64,000 nt of DNA from Oscillospiraceae bacterium (GTDB taxonomy: Bacteria; Bacillota; Clostridia; Oscillospirales; Acutalibacteraceae): NCBI GenBank assembly GCA_015065935.1, contig SVPI01000001.1, forward strand, positions 1 to 64,000, read 5' to 3'. Position numbers and translations under genes: made by a program. The notes beneath the pieces are model-generated. The model was not told the origin of the DNA, did not search any database, and was given only the letters and a program-made list of their open reading frames with translations. How positions within the stretch are numbered: the stretch's first letter is position 1; the number at the start of each line of letters is the position of its first letter. This document shows positions 1-9,098 of this stretch, one piece after another.

Positions 1-267
1 AAGAGCGAAGATTCATACGGATATAAGATTATAAAGGATATGAAACCGTATATTGACCTTTCGGAATCTACGTTATACACAATTTTAAAGCGCCTGGAAG
101 CGGCGAATATGCTGACCGTTCGCACTACTGAACACGGCGGAAGGCTACGGAAATATTATCATATTACAAATTTGGGACTTGCCCGTATTAAAGAGTTTAA
201 AAGCGATTGGAAAGAAATCCTTTCTATATATAGGTTTGTAACAAAAGGAGATAATTCAGGTGACTAA
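1..267 (+). CDS. PadR-family transcriptional regulator (5' end outside window)
   Basis: The frame is open from base 1, so the gene starts upstream; the first in-window ATG is at 40. Residues GYKIIKDM and LSESTLYTILKRLE form the recognition part of a PadR winged helix, followed by the wing and the YHITNLGLARI strand/helix. Known family role: small dimeric repressor, often of its own operon. It overlaps the next gene by 8 bases, and PadR-DUF1700-DUF4097 is a recurrent Firmicutes envelope-stress arrangement, so it probably represses the two genes that follow. The family call is firm; the inducer is unknown. Confidence 0.88.
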   Translation, partial: KSEDSYGYKIIKDMKPYIDLSESTLYTILKRLEAANMLTVRTTEHGGRLRKYYHITNLGLARIKEFKSDWKEILSIYRFVTKGDNSGD

Positions 268-865
268 AAAAGAATTTTTAATAAAGCTGCGGGAGGGCTT
301 ATCGGGGCTTCCAAAAGAGGAAATAGAGGAGCGTGTAAGATTTTACAGTGAAATGATTGATGACCGCATTGAGGAAGGCCTTTCGGAGGAAGAAGCTGTT
401 TTGGCAGTAGGCACTATTGATGAAATTACTGCCCAGGCCTTTGCCGATGTTCCTTTTATAAGGGTCGCCAAGGAAAAACTGAAGTCGCAAAGGAATTTGA
501 GCGCTTTGGAGATTGTGCTTTTGGTGCTGGGTTCTCCCATCTGGTTCTCCCTTATTGTTGCCGCCGTTGCTGTGGCTGTGTCGCTCTATGCTGTGCTATT
601 GGCTGTCATCATTTCTTTTTGGGCTGTTTTTGCGGTTTTTGTTGCCTGCTTTTTGGCGGGAACAGCATCGGGAACAGTTCTCGCCGCCAGTGGTCGCTTA
701 CCTTCGGGATTGGCCATACTGGGCGCGGGAATAATTTGCGCAGGATTTTCCGTTTTTGCGTTTTTCGGCTGCTTTACGGCAACCAAGGGCGCAGTAATTT
801 TAACTAAAAAAATAGGTTTAGGGATTAAAAAATGCTTTGTCAGAAAGGGGAGGCGAGCAGAATGA
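260..865 (+). CDS. DUF1700 family membrane protein
   Basis: 201 aa, GTG start preceded by AAAGGAG. The N-terminal ~60 residues (TKKEFLIKLREGLSGLPKEE, then a DDRIEEGLSEEEAV stretch) are the typical acidic DUF1700 head. Three hydrophobic helices follow at roughly residues 85-180, and the tail is basic (KKCFVRKGRRAE). It overlaps PadR upstream and the DUF4097 gene downstream (ATGA). In related operons this protein is a membrane partner of the DUF4097 protein; the molecular activity is not known. Confidence 0.88.
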   Translation: MTKKEFLIKLREGLSGLPKEEIEERVRFYSEMIDDRIEEGLSEEEAVLAVGTIDEITAQAFADVPFIRVAKEKLKSQRNLSALEIVLLVLGSPIWFSLIVAAVAVAVSLYAVLLAVIISFWAVFAVFVACFLAGTASGTVLAASGRLPSGLAILGAGIICAGFSVFAFFGCFTATKGAVILTKKIGLGIKKCFVRKGRRAE

Positions 866-1821
866 AAAAGGCAAAAATATGGCTTATTGTAGCGGCTTGT
901 CTCATTTTTATAGGCTGCATAATTTTAGGGAGCGCTCTTTATATGATTAAATGGGATTTTGCAAAACTTGCCACAACGAATTATGAAACAAATGTGCATA
1001 ATATCAGTGAGAATTATAAAAATATAGCGGTTGTAACCGACACTGCCGATGTTGTTTTTGTAGTCAGTGAGGATGAAAAAACCGTTGTTACCTGCAAAGA
1101 ACAGAAAAACTTAAGGCATAAAGTTTTGGCAGAAAATGACACCCTTACCATTGAGGTTGTTGATGAGCAAAAATGGTATGAGCATATTGGTATAAACTTT
1201 GGTAAAACGGAAATAACTGTGGCTATACCTAAAGGAGAATGGGGAACGCTTTCGGTTAAATCTCATACAGGTGATGTGGAAATTCCAAAGGATTTTAAAT
1301 TTAACAGCATTGATATTTCGGGAAGCACAGGTGCTGTCAAAAACTATGCTTCGGCTGTAGGAGCGATAAAAATCGGAACAAGTACAGGACGCATTGAAAC
1401 CGAAGCCATAACAGCCGCAAATTTAGAACTCACCGTTTCAACAGGCAATATTTTAGCCTCGGACATAACCTGTGAGGGCGATGTCAGCGTTAAGGCTTCA
1501 ACCGGAAAAACCGAGCTAAATAATGTTCGCTGCAAGAATGTTATATCAGGCGGCGACACAGGCAAGATGCTTCTTAAAAACGTTGTTGCCGATGAGAAGT
1601 TTTCCATTGAGCGAGATACCGGCGATATAAGGCTTGAGGCATGCGATGCCGCAGAAATTTTTATAGAAACCGACACGGGTGATGTTTCGGGAACCCTTCT
1701 TTCGGAAAAGGTGTTTATTACGAAAACCGATACAGGAAAAATCAGCGTTCCCAAAACTACAAGCGGCGGAAGATGTGAAATCAGCACCGACACAGGCAAC
1801 ATTAAAATTCAGATAAAATAA
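862..1821 (+). CDS. DUF4097 adhesin-like beta-helix protein, membrane anchored
   Basis: 319 aa from the ATG at 862, which overlaps the previous stop and follows GGGGAGG; an in-frame GTG-type start at 832 is less likely because it lies inside DUF1700. One N-terminal membrane segment (residues ~5-30) is followed by an extracellular domain built of repeated short strands marked by STG or DTG turns (for example ETDTGDV, KTDTGKI, STDTGNI), the pattern of DUF4097/putative adhesins folding as a right-handed beta-helix. It is the last gene of the operon, followed by a bidirectional terminator. Function beyond cell-surface or stress sensing is unproven. Confidence 0.86.
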   Translation: MKKAKIWLIVAACLIFIGCIILGSALYMIKWDFAKLATTNYETNVHNISENYKNIAVVTDTADVVFVVSEDEKTVVTCKEQKNLRHKVLAENDTLTIEVVDEQKWYEHIGINFGKTEITVAIPKGEWGTLSVKSHTGDVEIPKDFKFNSIDISGSTGAVKNYASAVGAIKIGTSTGRIETEAITAANLELTVSTGNILASDITCEGDVSVKASTGKTELNNVRCKNVISGGDTGKMLLKNVVADEKFSIERDTGDIRLEACDAAEIFIETDTGDVSGTLLSEKVFITKTDTGKISVPKTTSGGRCEISTDTGNIKIQIK

Positions 1822-1850
1822 AAAAAGCGAGCCACGGCTCGCTTTTTGTT
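1822..1850. terminator. Bidirectional intrinsic terminator
   Basis: An AAAAAGCGAGC/GCTCGCTTTTT stem with a short CACG loop lies between two convergent genes. A-tracts and T-tracts flank both arms, so it can serve both strands. Confidence 0.85.
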
Positions 1851-2852
1851 TTATATTAGTTTATTTTCCGCAATAAATTTATCCATTCTATCACTATATG
1901 CCATACTCGAAAAAATATTTTCGGGCAGGTTTTTAAGCTCGGATTTAAGTCCCTCAAAAAGAGGTTTTAGCTCACTTTGCTTCATTCCCGCGGCGTTTAG
2001 AATTTTGGTGTTGTCAATAACGCGGTCATAAACGCGGTCGTAAATTACCTTCCAGCGGTAGTTATTAAAGGGCTCATCCGACTGAACCGAGAGGAAATCA
2101 TCAACGCTGACAGGGATATATTTAAGCCCGATAAGCTCCTTATAGTAGCCTGCTATTTCCTCCCAGGTGTGGTGCTCGGCGGTGGCGGTGGTATAGGCTT
2201 CGCCAAATGCCGCTTTGTTAAGCACAAGGCGGGAAATCATTTTTGCAACATCGCCGCCCCAGGTCATTGTAGTCTGGGCGGTCATCGCCTTATCGGGAAC
2301 TATAACCGGCTTACCTCGGCGGGAGCGATTTATAATGGTGTTGCCCTCTAAGCAGGTTAACTGAATTCGCTGATTTGAATATGTGATTGCAGGGCGCACA
2401 ATGGTCCAGTTAGTTTTACCCGAATTTTTAAGTCTGTCCTCACCCCTCGCTTTGTGCAAAGAATAGTCATCAGAGGCAAGAAAATCGGCATCATCCGAAA
2501 CATCCAAAAGGCGGGGAGAGGTTTCGACAATCGGGCCCTTTGCATCGGCATAAACACGGTATGAGGAAAGGTAGATATATTGGTCGGTGTTGTCTAAAAA
2601 TAAATTACATTTTGAGGCAAATTCCGGGGTGGAATAAATCATAAAATCAACAATGCAGTTGTAGTCATTTTTAAGCATTTCGCGAAGGATTTCGGTGTCC
2701 TTAATATTGCATTTAAAATATCGCAAATTGGGGTCCCCTGAAACCCTGTCCTCAAGGGACACAACATCAACCTTAAAGCCAAGCTTTAAAAGCTCAGGAA
2801 CAAGGTGAGCACCCATAACACCGGTGCCGCCCATAACAAGCACTTTTTGCAT
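1851..2852 (-). CDS. NAD-dependent epimerase/dehydratase (extended SDR)
   Basis: 333 aa. The N-terminal VLVMGGTGVMGAHLVPELL is the Rossmann dinucleotide-binding loop; the catalytic Tyr-x3-Lys is seen as YSLHK around residue 130. It belongs to the extended SDR class that acts on nucleotide sugars or related carbonyls, and the substrate cannot be read from the sequence. It is transcribed away from the AraC gene at 2950 with a ~97-base shared control region, so it is a likely target of that regulator. Single-gene transcript ending at the terminator at 1822-1850. Confidence 0.8.
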   Translation of the reverse strand: MQKVLVMGGTGVMGAHLVPELLKLGFKVDVVSLEDRVSGDPNLRYFKCNIKDTEILREMLKNDYNCIVDFMIYSTPEFASKCNLFLDNTDQYIYLSSYRVYADAKGPIVETSPRLLDVSDDADFLASDDYSLHKARGEDRLKNSGKTNWTIVRPAITYSNQRIQLTCLEGNTIINRSRRGKPVIVPDKAMTAQTTMTWGGDVAKMISRLVLNKAAFGEAYTTATAEHHTWEEIAGYYKELIGLKYIPVSVDDFLSVQSDEPFNNYRWKVIYDRVYDRVIDNTKILNAAGMKQSELKPLFEGLKSELKNLPENIFSSMAYSDRMDKFIAENKLI

Positions 2853-2949
2853 AAAATTACCTCGCTGATTAAGAATTTCTTGATTATATTATAGCGGTGT
2901 GATATGATATAAAAAAGCGGTATTTTATAAAAAAATATAGGTGTTTTAT

Positions 2950-3786
2950 ATGTTTGTTTACGATAAAAAGTCCTTTTTAAAGGATGAAAATTTTGGTTTA
3001 AGCTTCTCGGAAAGCGAGAAAAAGGTGGGTCTTCACAGCCACGAATTTCTGGAAATGAGCTACATTTTAAGTGGCTCGGCAACCCATATAATAGGGGATA
3101 AAAGGCAGGCTTTAAAAAGGGGAAATATCATTATTGTGGACTATGGAACGAGCCATAAGGTTGAGGAAAAATCGGCAGATTTTACCTCGGTTAATGTGCT
3201 GTTTTTGCCTGAATTTATTGATAAAAATCTCTTTAATTGCCGCAGCTTTAAGGAGGTTTTAAAGACCTCTCAAATTAACTTTATTTACTATGATGATTAC
3301 TATCTTTTCTCCGATGACGAGGGGGATATTTTACCCCTTTTTGATAGTATGATAAAGGAGTTCTCAGCGCAAAAAAACGGCAGCAGGGAATATATCCGAT
3401 GCCTTGTTATTATGGTTATAATTAAGCTTATGAGAAAGTGCGAAAAGGCGGCAGAACTTCGGGAAACCGATAAGGATTTTGATCAGATAACACAGTACAT
3501 AAAACAGCATTATAGTGAGGAAATTACCCTTGCAAAACTTGCGAAAATTTTCAACCGTTCTGCGGCCTCAATCCACCAGCTTTTCCCTAAAAATCTCAAC
3601 ACAAAGTACGCCGATTTTCTCGCCGATATAAGGGTCGCCGCCGCCTGCGAAATGCTTAAAAACAGCGACAAACAAATAGATGAAATCGCCGCCGCAGTGG
3701 GCTATAAGGATGCGGGCTCCTTTCGCAAAATTTTCAAAGAAAGGGTGGGGCTTACCCCCAAAACCTACGCTAAAAAAATAAACTAA
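2950..3786 (+). CDS. AraC-family transcriptional regulator with cupin sensor
   Basis: About 278 aa. I prefer the ATG at 2950 (ATAGGTG upstream) over the in-frame GTG at 2941. The N-terminal half is a cupin (HSHEFLEMSYILSG, then GDKRQALKRGNIIIVD), the usual sugar-sensing domain. The C-terminal ~100 residues hold two helix-turn-helices (EEITLAKLAKIFNRSAASIHQL and IDEIAAAVGYKDAGSFRKIF) and the family end GLTPKTYAKK. Divergent from the epimerase at 1851-2852, which it probably controls. One of three AraC genes in the window. Confidence 0.87.
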   Translation: MFVYDKKSFLKDENFGLSFSESEKKVGLHSHEFLEMSYILSGSATHIIGDKRQALKRGNIIIVDYGTSHKVEEKSADFTSVNVLFLPEFIDKNLFNCRSFKEVLKTSQINFIYYDDYYLFSDDEGDILPLFDSMIKEFSAQKNGSREYIRCLVIMVIIKLMRKCEKAAELRETDKDFDQITQYIKQHYSEEITLAKLAKIFNRSAASIHQLFPKNLNTKYADFLADIRVAAACEMLKNSDKQIDEIAAAVGYKDAGSFRKIFKERVGLTPKTYAKKIN

Positions 3787-3820
3787 AACAGCTCCGGAAT
3801 TCTCCGGGGCTGTTTTGCCG
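3785..3820 (+). terminator. Intrinsic terminator after the AraC gene
   Basis: AACAGC-CCGGA pairs with TCCGG-GCTGTT across an ATTC loop, followed by TTTTGCCGTTTT. It separates the AraC gene from the polysaccharide operon. Confidence 0.75.
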
Positions 3821-3872
3821 TTTTATACCTTGCTTTTAAAATTTTCCATCACTCACCCGCGCGCATTATATG

Positions 3873-3901
3873 TTGACTTTTATATGCTATTATATTATAA
3901 T
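3873..3901 (+). promoter_or_regulatory. Probable promoter of the polysaccharide operon
   Basis: TTGACT and TATAAT are separated by exactly 17 bases, a near-consensus sigma-A promoter. About 85 bases of leader, including a GC-rich GCGGCCGG segment, precede the first gene at 3992. No other comparable promoter was noticed until after the cluster, so this may drive most of the 25-kb operon. Confidence 0.75.
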
Positions 3902-3991
3902 AATCTATATATTGGATTATTGCGGCCGGTTGCCGAAAAAAGAATGTAAAAAAAACAGCAAAAAAGTTTTTTACTTAGGAGATGGAAGCTT

Positions 3992-4636
3992 GTGTATAAA
4001 AAAATCATAAAGCGCCTGTTTGATGTTTTGGCTGCAACGATATTGCTGGTGATTTCTTCGCCTGTTTTGCTTATTGCCGCCATTGCAATCAAACTTGAAT
4101 CAAAGGGACCGATAATCTTTAAACAGGTAAGACTAGGCAAGAACGCAAAAGAGTTTTACATATACAAATTCAGAACAATGGTGGTAAATGCAGAAGCGGG
4201 TGGAGTTTATTCCGATAACAACGACCCTCGCGTTACACGGGTTGGCGGCATTTTAAGAAAAACCTCTATTGATGAATTGCCGCAGCTTGTCAATATAATA
4301 AAAGGGGAAATGAGCTTTATAGGCCCACGCCCTCCGCTGACCTATCATCCGTGGCCTGTTTCCGAATATTCCGAGGAGCAAATCAGAATGTTTGAAGTTT
4401 GCCCGGGAATAACAGGTTGGGCACAGGTTAATGGAAGAAAAGAGGTAGAGTGGAACAGGCGAATAGAGCTTAATGTTTGGTACATAGACAATCTTTCGCT
4501 TTGGCTTGATATTAAAATTCTTTTTATGACAGTTTTCAAGGTGTTTTCAAACGCGAACAATGAAAACGTTGGAGTAACGGTTCAAAAAGCGGAGCCTGTT
4601 TTAGAAGAGGCAAAGCCCCAAGAGGTTTTAAAGTGA
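3992..4636 (+). CDS. Undecaprenyl-phosphate sugar-phosphate transferase (initiating PGT)
   Basis: 214 aa, GTG start with GGAGATGG upstream. One N-terminal hydrophobic helix (residues ~8-32) is followed by the bacterial sugar-transferase core: FKQVRLGKNAKEFYIYKFRTM, DELPQLVNIIKGEMSFIGPRPP and CPGITGWAQVNGR. This small monotopic class (WcaJ C-terminal/PglC-like) transfers a hexose- or HexNAc-phosphate from a UDP-sugar to undecaprenyl phosphate on the inner face of the membrane, which starts repeat-unit assembly. It is the first gene of the cluster. The sugar is not determined; FucNAc, GlcNAc or galactose are candidates. Confidence 0.9.
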   Translation: MYKKIIKRLFDVLAATILLVISSPVLLIAAIAIKLESKGPIIFKQVRLGKNAKEFYIYKFRTMVVNAEAGGVYSDNNDPRVTRVGGILRKTSIDELPQLVNIIKGEMSFIGPRPPLTYHPWPVSEYSEEQIRMFEVCPGITGWAQVNGRKEVEWNRRIELNVWYIDNLSLWLDIKILFMTVFKVFSNANNENVGVTVQKAEPVLEEAKPQEVLK

Positions 4637-4647
4637 GGTTATAGCTT

Positions 4648-5484
4648 GTGGCACTTAAATTGATGTACATAACCAACCGCCCTGATGTGGCGCTGGTAGC
4701 CGAGCAAAACGGGGCGGATAGAATTTTTGTTGATATGGAATATATCGGCAAGAGTCTGCGACAGGGCGGAATGGACACTGTCCAGTCGCGGCACACGCTG
4801 GAGGATGTTAAAAGCATCAGAGAAAAAATTTCAAAAGCCCAGCTTCTTGTTCGCTGCAACCCTGTTCATGATGCCTCGGAGGATTATTGCTCAACCGAAG
4901 CGGAAATTGATGGGATTGTTTCTTGCGGCGCGGATATTATAATGCTTCCTTTCTTTAAAACTGCAAGTGAAGTTGAACGTTTTATAAGTGCCGTTGGCGG
5001 TAGAGCGAAAACACTGCTGCTGTTTGAAACACCCGAATCATATAAAAATTCCAATGAAATTTTAGCGCTTTCCGGAATAGATGAGGTTTATATCGGTCTT
5101 AACGATATGAGCCTTGGCTTCGGAATGAAGTTTATGTTCCAGCTTTTGGCAGATGGCACAGTTGAAAATCTTTGCGATAAATTCAAAAAATATGGATTCT
5201 CCTTCGGATTTGGCGGAATTGCGGCTCCGGGCGGCGATGTTCCGCTTCCTGCAGAGCGCATTATAAAGGAGCATTATCGACTTGGCTCCACCTGCGTAAT
5301 TCTTTCCCGCAGCTTTTGCAATGCCGATAAAATTCCTTTTTCACAGCTTGATGCCTGTTTTTCCGATGGTATTAAAAAGATTCGGGCAGAGGAAAAAATC
5401 TGTTTAGAACATCCCGAACATTTAGAACAAAACCACAAAGAGGTTGTTGAGATTATTAAAACTATTGTAGGAGAAAAAGCATGA
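4648..5484 (+). CDS. HpcH/HpaI-type aldolase/citrate lyase family protein
   Basis: 278 aa, GTG start 11 bases after the transferase. It reads as a TIM barrel of the aldolase/citrate-lyase superfamily: GADRIFVDMEYIGK, the metal-binding glutamate in LLFETPES and aspartate in YIGLNDMSLGFG, and GFGGIAAPG. Family members cleave or form C-C bonds with pyruvate or oxaloacetate as enolate partner. In this operon it overlaps a D-2-hydroxyacid dehydrogenase (ATGA), so the pair may make a small acid or deoxy-keto precursor used to decorate the polymer. That role is inference and the substrate is unknown. Confidence 0.75.
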   Translation: MALKLMYITNRPDVALVAEQNGADRIFVDMEYIGKSLRQGGMDTVQSRHTLEDVKSIREKISKAQLLVRCNPVHDASEDYCSTEAEIDGIVSCGADIIMLPFFKTASEVERFISAVGGRAKTLLLFETPESYKNSNEILALSGIDEVYIGLNDMSLGFGMKFMFQLLADGTVENLCDKFKKYGFSFGFGGIAAPGGDVPLPAERIIKEHYRLGSTCVILSRSFCNADKIPFSQLDACFSDGIKKIRAEEKICLEHPEHLEQNHKEVVEIIKTIVGEKA

Positions 5485-6389
5485 AATTGCTCATCACCGG
5501 CGCATTCACAAGTGATAAAACGCAGTTAAATGAGATAGCAAAACTCGGGCACGATGTTGTTTTTATGCAAAATGAGTCGGACCCGCTGCCTATTGGAGCG
5601 GCTGAAATTGAGGGCGTTATCTGCAACGGCCTATTCTTGCACCACAAAATAGAACAGTTTTGTTCACTTAAATATATTCAGCTTACCAGCGCAGGATTTG
5701 ACCGAGTTCCAATGGATTATGTTAAAGAACATAACATAAAAATTTTTAATGCCCGCGGGGTTTACAGTGTTCCTATGGCGGAATTTGCCCTTTGCGGCGT
5801 GCTTCAGCTTTATAAGAAAAGTGAGTTTTTCAGCAAAAATCAAAAAGCTCACAATTGGGAAAAGCAACGAAATGTTTTGGAGCTTTTCGGCAAAACGGTT
5901 TGTATTGTCGGTTGCGGAAGCGTTGGAACAGAATGTGCAAAAAGATTTGCCGCATTAGGCTGTAAAATTATGGGTGTGGATATTTGCCCCTACGAAAACG
6001 ATAGCTTTGAAAAAATATATCCTTTAGATGAAATCGACAGGGTTCTGCCCGAGTGCGATGTTGTTCTGTTAACATTGCCTTTAACCGAAAGCACTAAACA
6101 TCTTTTCTGTGCCCAGCGGTTGGCAAAAATCAAACGCGGCGCAGTGCTTGTAAACATTGCTCGCGGCGCTGTTGTTGAAACAAACGCGCTGATAGCGGCG
6201 CTCGGCGATAATCTCGGCGGCGCAGTTTTGGATGTTTTTGAAACCGAGCCTCTGGATAACAACAGCCCTCTTTGGGATATGGAAAATGTTATCATTACCC
6301 CGCATAACAGTTTTGTGGGAGATGGAAATAAAAAAAGACTATGGAACGTTATTTTTTCAAATTTGAAAGGAAGCGAAACAAATGATTAA
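5481..6389 (+). CDS. D-isomer-specific 2-hydroxyacid dehydrogenase
   Basis: 302 aa, ATG overlapping the previous stop. NAD-binding loop VCIVGCGSVGTECAKRF sits near residue 140. The catalytic arginine is in VNIARGAVVETN, and the catalytic histidine in ITPHNSF near the C terminus. Family members interconvert 2-keto and D-2-hydroxy acids. Being locked between an aldolase-like gene and an asparagine-synthase-like gene (8-base overlap) suggests it makes a D-hydroxyacid or related building block for polymer modification. The substrate is not inferable from the motifs. Confidence 0.82.
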   Translation: MKLLITGAFTSDKTQLNEIAKLGHDVVFMQNESDPLPIGAAEIEGVICNGLFLHHKIEQFCSLKYIQLTSAGFDRVPMDYVKEHNIKIFNARGVYSVPMAEFALCGVLQLYKKSEFFSKNQKAHNWEKQRNVLELFGKTVCIVGCGSVGTECAKRFAALGCKIMGVDICPYENDSFEKIYPLDEIDRVLPECDVVLLTLPLTESTKHLFCAQRLAKIKRGAVLVNIARGAVVETNALIAALGDNLGGAVLDVFETEPLDNNSPLWDMENVIITPHNSFVGDGNKKRLWNVIFSNLKGSETND

Positions 6390-7956
6390 AGAAATGCTGA
6401 AAAACCACGTTGATTTACAAGAAAATTTATTCATCAGAGGATTTTTAGCCACTACAAAAAAAGATATTGACTTATCGGATTTCCCTTTTTACGGAAACTG
6501 GAACTGTGTTGAAATCCAAAATGTAAATTTTTTGACACATAAGCTGACCGGTTTTGCTTGGTATGAGAAGGGTAATAGCGTTTGCTTTTTGTTTGGGCAT
6601 GCGTACAATCCTTTCACAATGGAGATTGATGAAAAAAAGATTTTAGAGCGTCTAATTTCCCACATTGGTGAGAATGATTTTTACGATTATGTTGATGAAT
6701 TAACAGGTGTGTTTGTACTGGGAACCATGGTTGATGGGAAAATTTCCTTTTTGGTTGACCCATCTGGTATGCAATCGGCATGTTATTGTGTAAATAATGA
6801 TGATTTCTTCATTTCATCACATCCGCAACTAATTAGTGATATTTGTGGTTTCGAAATGGATGAGTTTGCAAAAGAATTAATTAACTACAAATGGTATCCA
6901 CGGGTTATGGGTTGTTATTTGCCTGCAGATATGACTTCATATTCCGAAGTTAAAAGAATTGTGCCAAACATTTCTTATGTTTATGACACCGCTAATCATA
7001 GTGTTTCGCACAGCCGTTTTTATCCTCTTAAAGAACTTAAAGAATGCGCAACAGAGCAAGAATATAATGAAGTTATTTGTGCCGCTGCCGATATCTTAAA
7101 GAAGAATATGGAATTGGTTCTTAAAAAGTGGGATAATTCTGCATTGTCCCTAACAGGCGGTATTGATAGCAACACTGCCTTTGCTGCGGCAAACGGCAAT
7201 TATGATAAGCTTAAAACTTTCAGTTATTTTTCAGCCGAAAAAGAAAGCATAGATTGCGAAGCGGCTAAAAAAATATCCCAGCATTTTGGGGTAGATTGGA
7301 AACAGTTCAATATTCCGAGTGAAAATGCCGATATTGAACGTTTTGAAATAAAAAAAGCAATTATCGACCATAATAATGCCTATGCTGCAAATAGGAAGGC
7401 TAATGAGGTTCGCAAGCGCATGTATTTGCAGGAGAATAGCGATGTCGGTGTGGAAATTAAAAACTGGACCTCGGAAACAATCCGTGCCTATTGGTATAAG
7501 CATTATAACCGAAAAAGCATGCCAAAGTTATCTGGAAAACTTTTTAGAAATCTATATAAAATTTTCATTATGAATCGTTCCCTTGCACATAAAGTTGATA
7601 AATTGTTTGACAGATATATTAAAGAATTCGAGTATGAGAAAATTCCTTCGCAATATCCACCGGCCGATATGCACTATAATGAGGTGACCTGGGGAAGCTG
7701 GGGCGGTATGAATATAAGCGAAATGAAGTACTATTCCGATATTACGATAATTTATAATAACAGAAAGTTCTTAGACCTTTTATTCAGAGTACCGCTTGAA
7801 AAGCGTATTTCAGACCAACACCATTTGGATATGAAGAAGTATCTCAATAAAGAGCTTTATGATATGAATATTCGTGTTGTAAACAAAGAGGAAACAAGGT
7901 TTAGGGCGAATGCACTGAATGTTATTTTCACAATAAATTCTTTTTTACCATTTTAG
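6382..7956 (+). CDS. Asparagine-synthase-like ATP pyrophosphatase (amidotransferase-type)
   Basis: 524 aa. The PP-loop ATP-binding motif LTGGIDSNTAF lies at about residues 256-266, as in asparagine synthetase B and beta-lactam synthetase. The N-terminal half resembles the glutaminase-like domain, but the chain does not begin with Met-Cys, so the nucleophile for glutamine hydrolysis is absent. In polysaccharide clusters such proteins are proposed to amidate uronic acids or similar carboxyl groups, which would fit the uronate genes at 25.6-27.9 kb. It overlaps the upstream gene by 8 bases and begins the AT-rich part of the cluster. Confidence 0.72.
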   Translation: MIKEMLKNHVDLQENLFIRGFLATTKKDIDLSDFPFYGNWNCVEIQNVNFLTHKLTGFAWYEKGNSVCFLFGHAYNPFTMEIDEKKILERLISHIGENDFYDYVDELTGVFVLGTMVDGKISFLVDPSGMQSACYCVNNDDFFISSHPQLISDICGFEMDEFAKELINYKWYPRVMGCYLPADMTSYSEVKRIVPNISYVYDTANHSVSHSRFYPLKELKECATEQEYNEVICAAADILKKNMELVLKKWDNSALSLTGGIDSNTAFAAANGNYDKLKTFSYFSAEKESIDCEAAKKISQHFGVDWKQFNIPSENADIERFEIKKAIIDHNNAYAANRKANEVRKRMYLQENSDVGVEIKNWTSETIRAYWYKHYNRKSMPKLSGKLFRNLYKIFIMNRSLAHKVDKLFDRYIKEFEYEKIPSQYPPADMHYNEVTWGSWGGMNISEMKYYSDITIIYNNRKFLDLLFRVPLEKRISDQHHLDMKKYLNKELYDMNIRVVNKEETRFRANALNVIFTINSFLPF

Positions 7957-7977
7957 TTTTGAAGATAGGAGAATAAA

Positions 7978-9084
7978 ATGAAGATTTTTGTAATTTCCCC
8001 TAAAAATAAAACAGTTTTTAATTTTCGCGGTGATTTAATCAAGGATATGATTTCAAAGGGCAATGAAGTATTTGTTGTCGGTCCTAACCGAGATTTTATT
8101 GATGATATTATGGAACTTGGAGTTAGCCAATTCATTGAGGTTCCTTTAGTGAAAGACAATACAAATATTTTTGGAGATATTGATTATTTTAAGCGGCTGA
8201 AAAAATTGTTCAAAGAAAGAAAGCCGGATATGGTTTTCGGATACACAATTAAACCGGTTATCTATGGCAGTTTAGCGGCAAAAGCAGCGAAGGTGCCTAA
8301 TATCTATTCAATGGTTACCGGATTGGGCAGAGTTTATGCTGCAAAGGGATTTAAAACTAAAATAATTCGTTTTATCACAAAAATCCTATACAAAAATGCT
8401 TTTAGAGCCTGTGCAAAAGTTATTTTCCAAAATCGCGATGATATCAAAGAGTTGGTACAAGAAAACTATCTGCCTTTGGAAAAATGTGTGCAGGTTGATG
8501 GCTCAGGTGTTAATATGGAAAGATTTTATAAATCCGAGTTACCTGAAGAGCCTGTGTTTTTAATGGTTAGCCGTATTATTAAAGAGAAGGGCGTTTTAGA
8601 ATATTGTGAGGCGGCAAGGAAAGTTAAAAAGGAAGTAAAAGAAGCGCGCTTTATTCTTTTAGGTGGATTTGATTCTTCTATTGGAGCACTTAAAAAAGAA
8701 GATATTCAATCTTTTATTGATGATGGTTCCATAGAATTCCCCGGAGAAGTTAAAGACCCTGTTTCCTTTTACCATAAATGTTCCGTTTTTGTGTTGCCAT
8801 CATATTATCGAGAAGGGCTTCCTCGTACAATTTTAGAAGCAATGTCTTGTGGTAGAGCAATTATTACAACCGATTGGCCGGGCTGCCGTGAGGCTGTCAC
8901 AAACGGAGAAAACGGATTTTTGGTTGAACCTAAAAATGTTGAAAATTTGGCCCAAAAAATAGAAGTACTGGCTCAAAATAAAGAAACACTCGTTAAAATG
9001 GCAGAAAATTCATATAATCTCTGCAAAGAAAAATATGAGGTTAGCGTTGTTAACGGAGCAATGAGAAACACATTAGGATATTAA
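7978..9084 (+). CDS. Glycosyltransferase, GT4 family
   Basis: 368 aa with an AGGAG site ahead of the ATG. The N-terminal domain is of the CapM/WcaA-type GT4 acceptor fold (KPDMVFGYTIKPVIYGSLAAK). The C-terminal GT-B donor domain has FLMVSRIIKEKGVLEY and the E-x7-E signature EGLPRTILEAMSCGRAIITT. It should be a cytoplasmic-face retaining transferase adding one sugar of the repeat unit, probably early because it follows the initiating enzymes. Donor unknown. Confidence 0.87.
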   Translation: MKIFVISPKNKTVFNFRGDLIKDMISKGNEVFVVGPNRDFIDDIMELGVSQFIEVPLVKDNTNIFGDIDYFKRLKKLFKERKPDMVFGYTIKPVIYGSLAAKAAKVPNIYSMVTGLGRVYAAKGFKTKIIRFITKILYKNAFRACAKVIFQNRDDIKELVQENYLPLEKCVQVDGSGVNMERFYKSELPEEPVFLMVSRIIKEKGVLEYCEAARKVKKEVKEARFILLGGFDSSIGALKKEDIQSFIDDGSIEFPGEVKDPVSFYHKCSVFVLPSYYREGLPRTILEAMSCGRAIITTDWPGCREAVTNGENGFLVEPKNVENLAQKIEVLAQNKETLVKMAENSYNLCKEKYEVSVVNGAMRNTLGY

Positions 9085-9098
9085 ATGGGAGAATTGTT

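Noticed and set aside
1344..1802. 152-codon minus-strand ORF opposite the DUF4097 gene
   Set aside because: Shadow of the repetitive plus-strand gene, no ribosome site, no recognisable domain.
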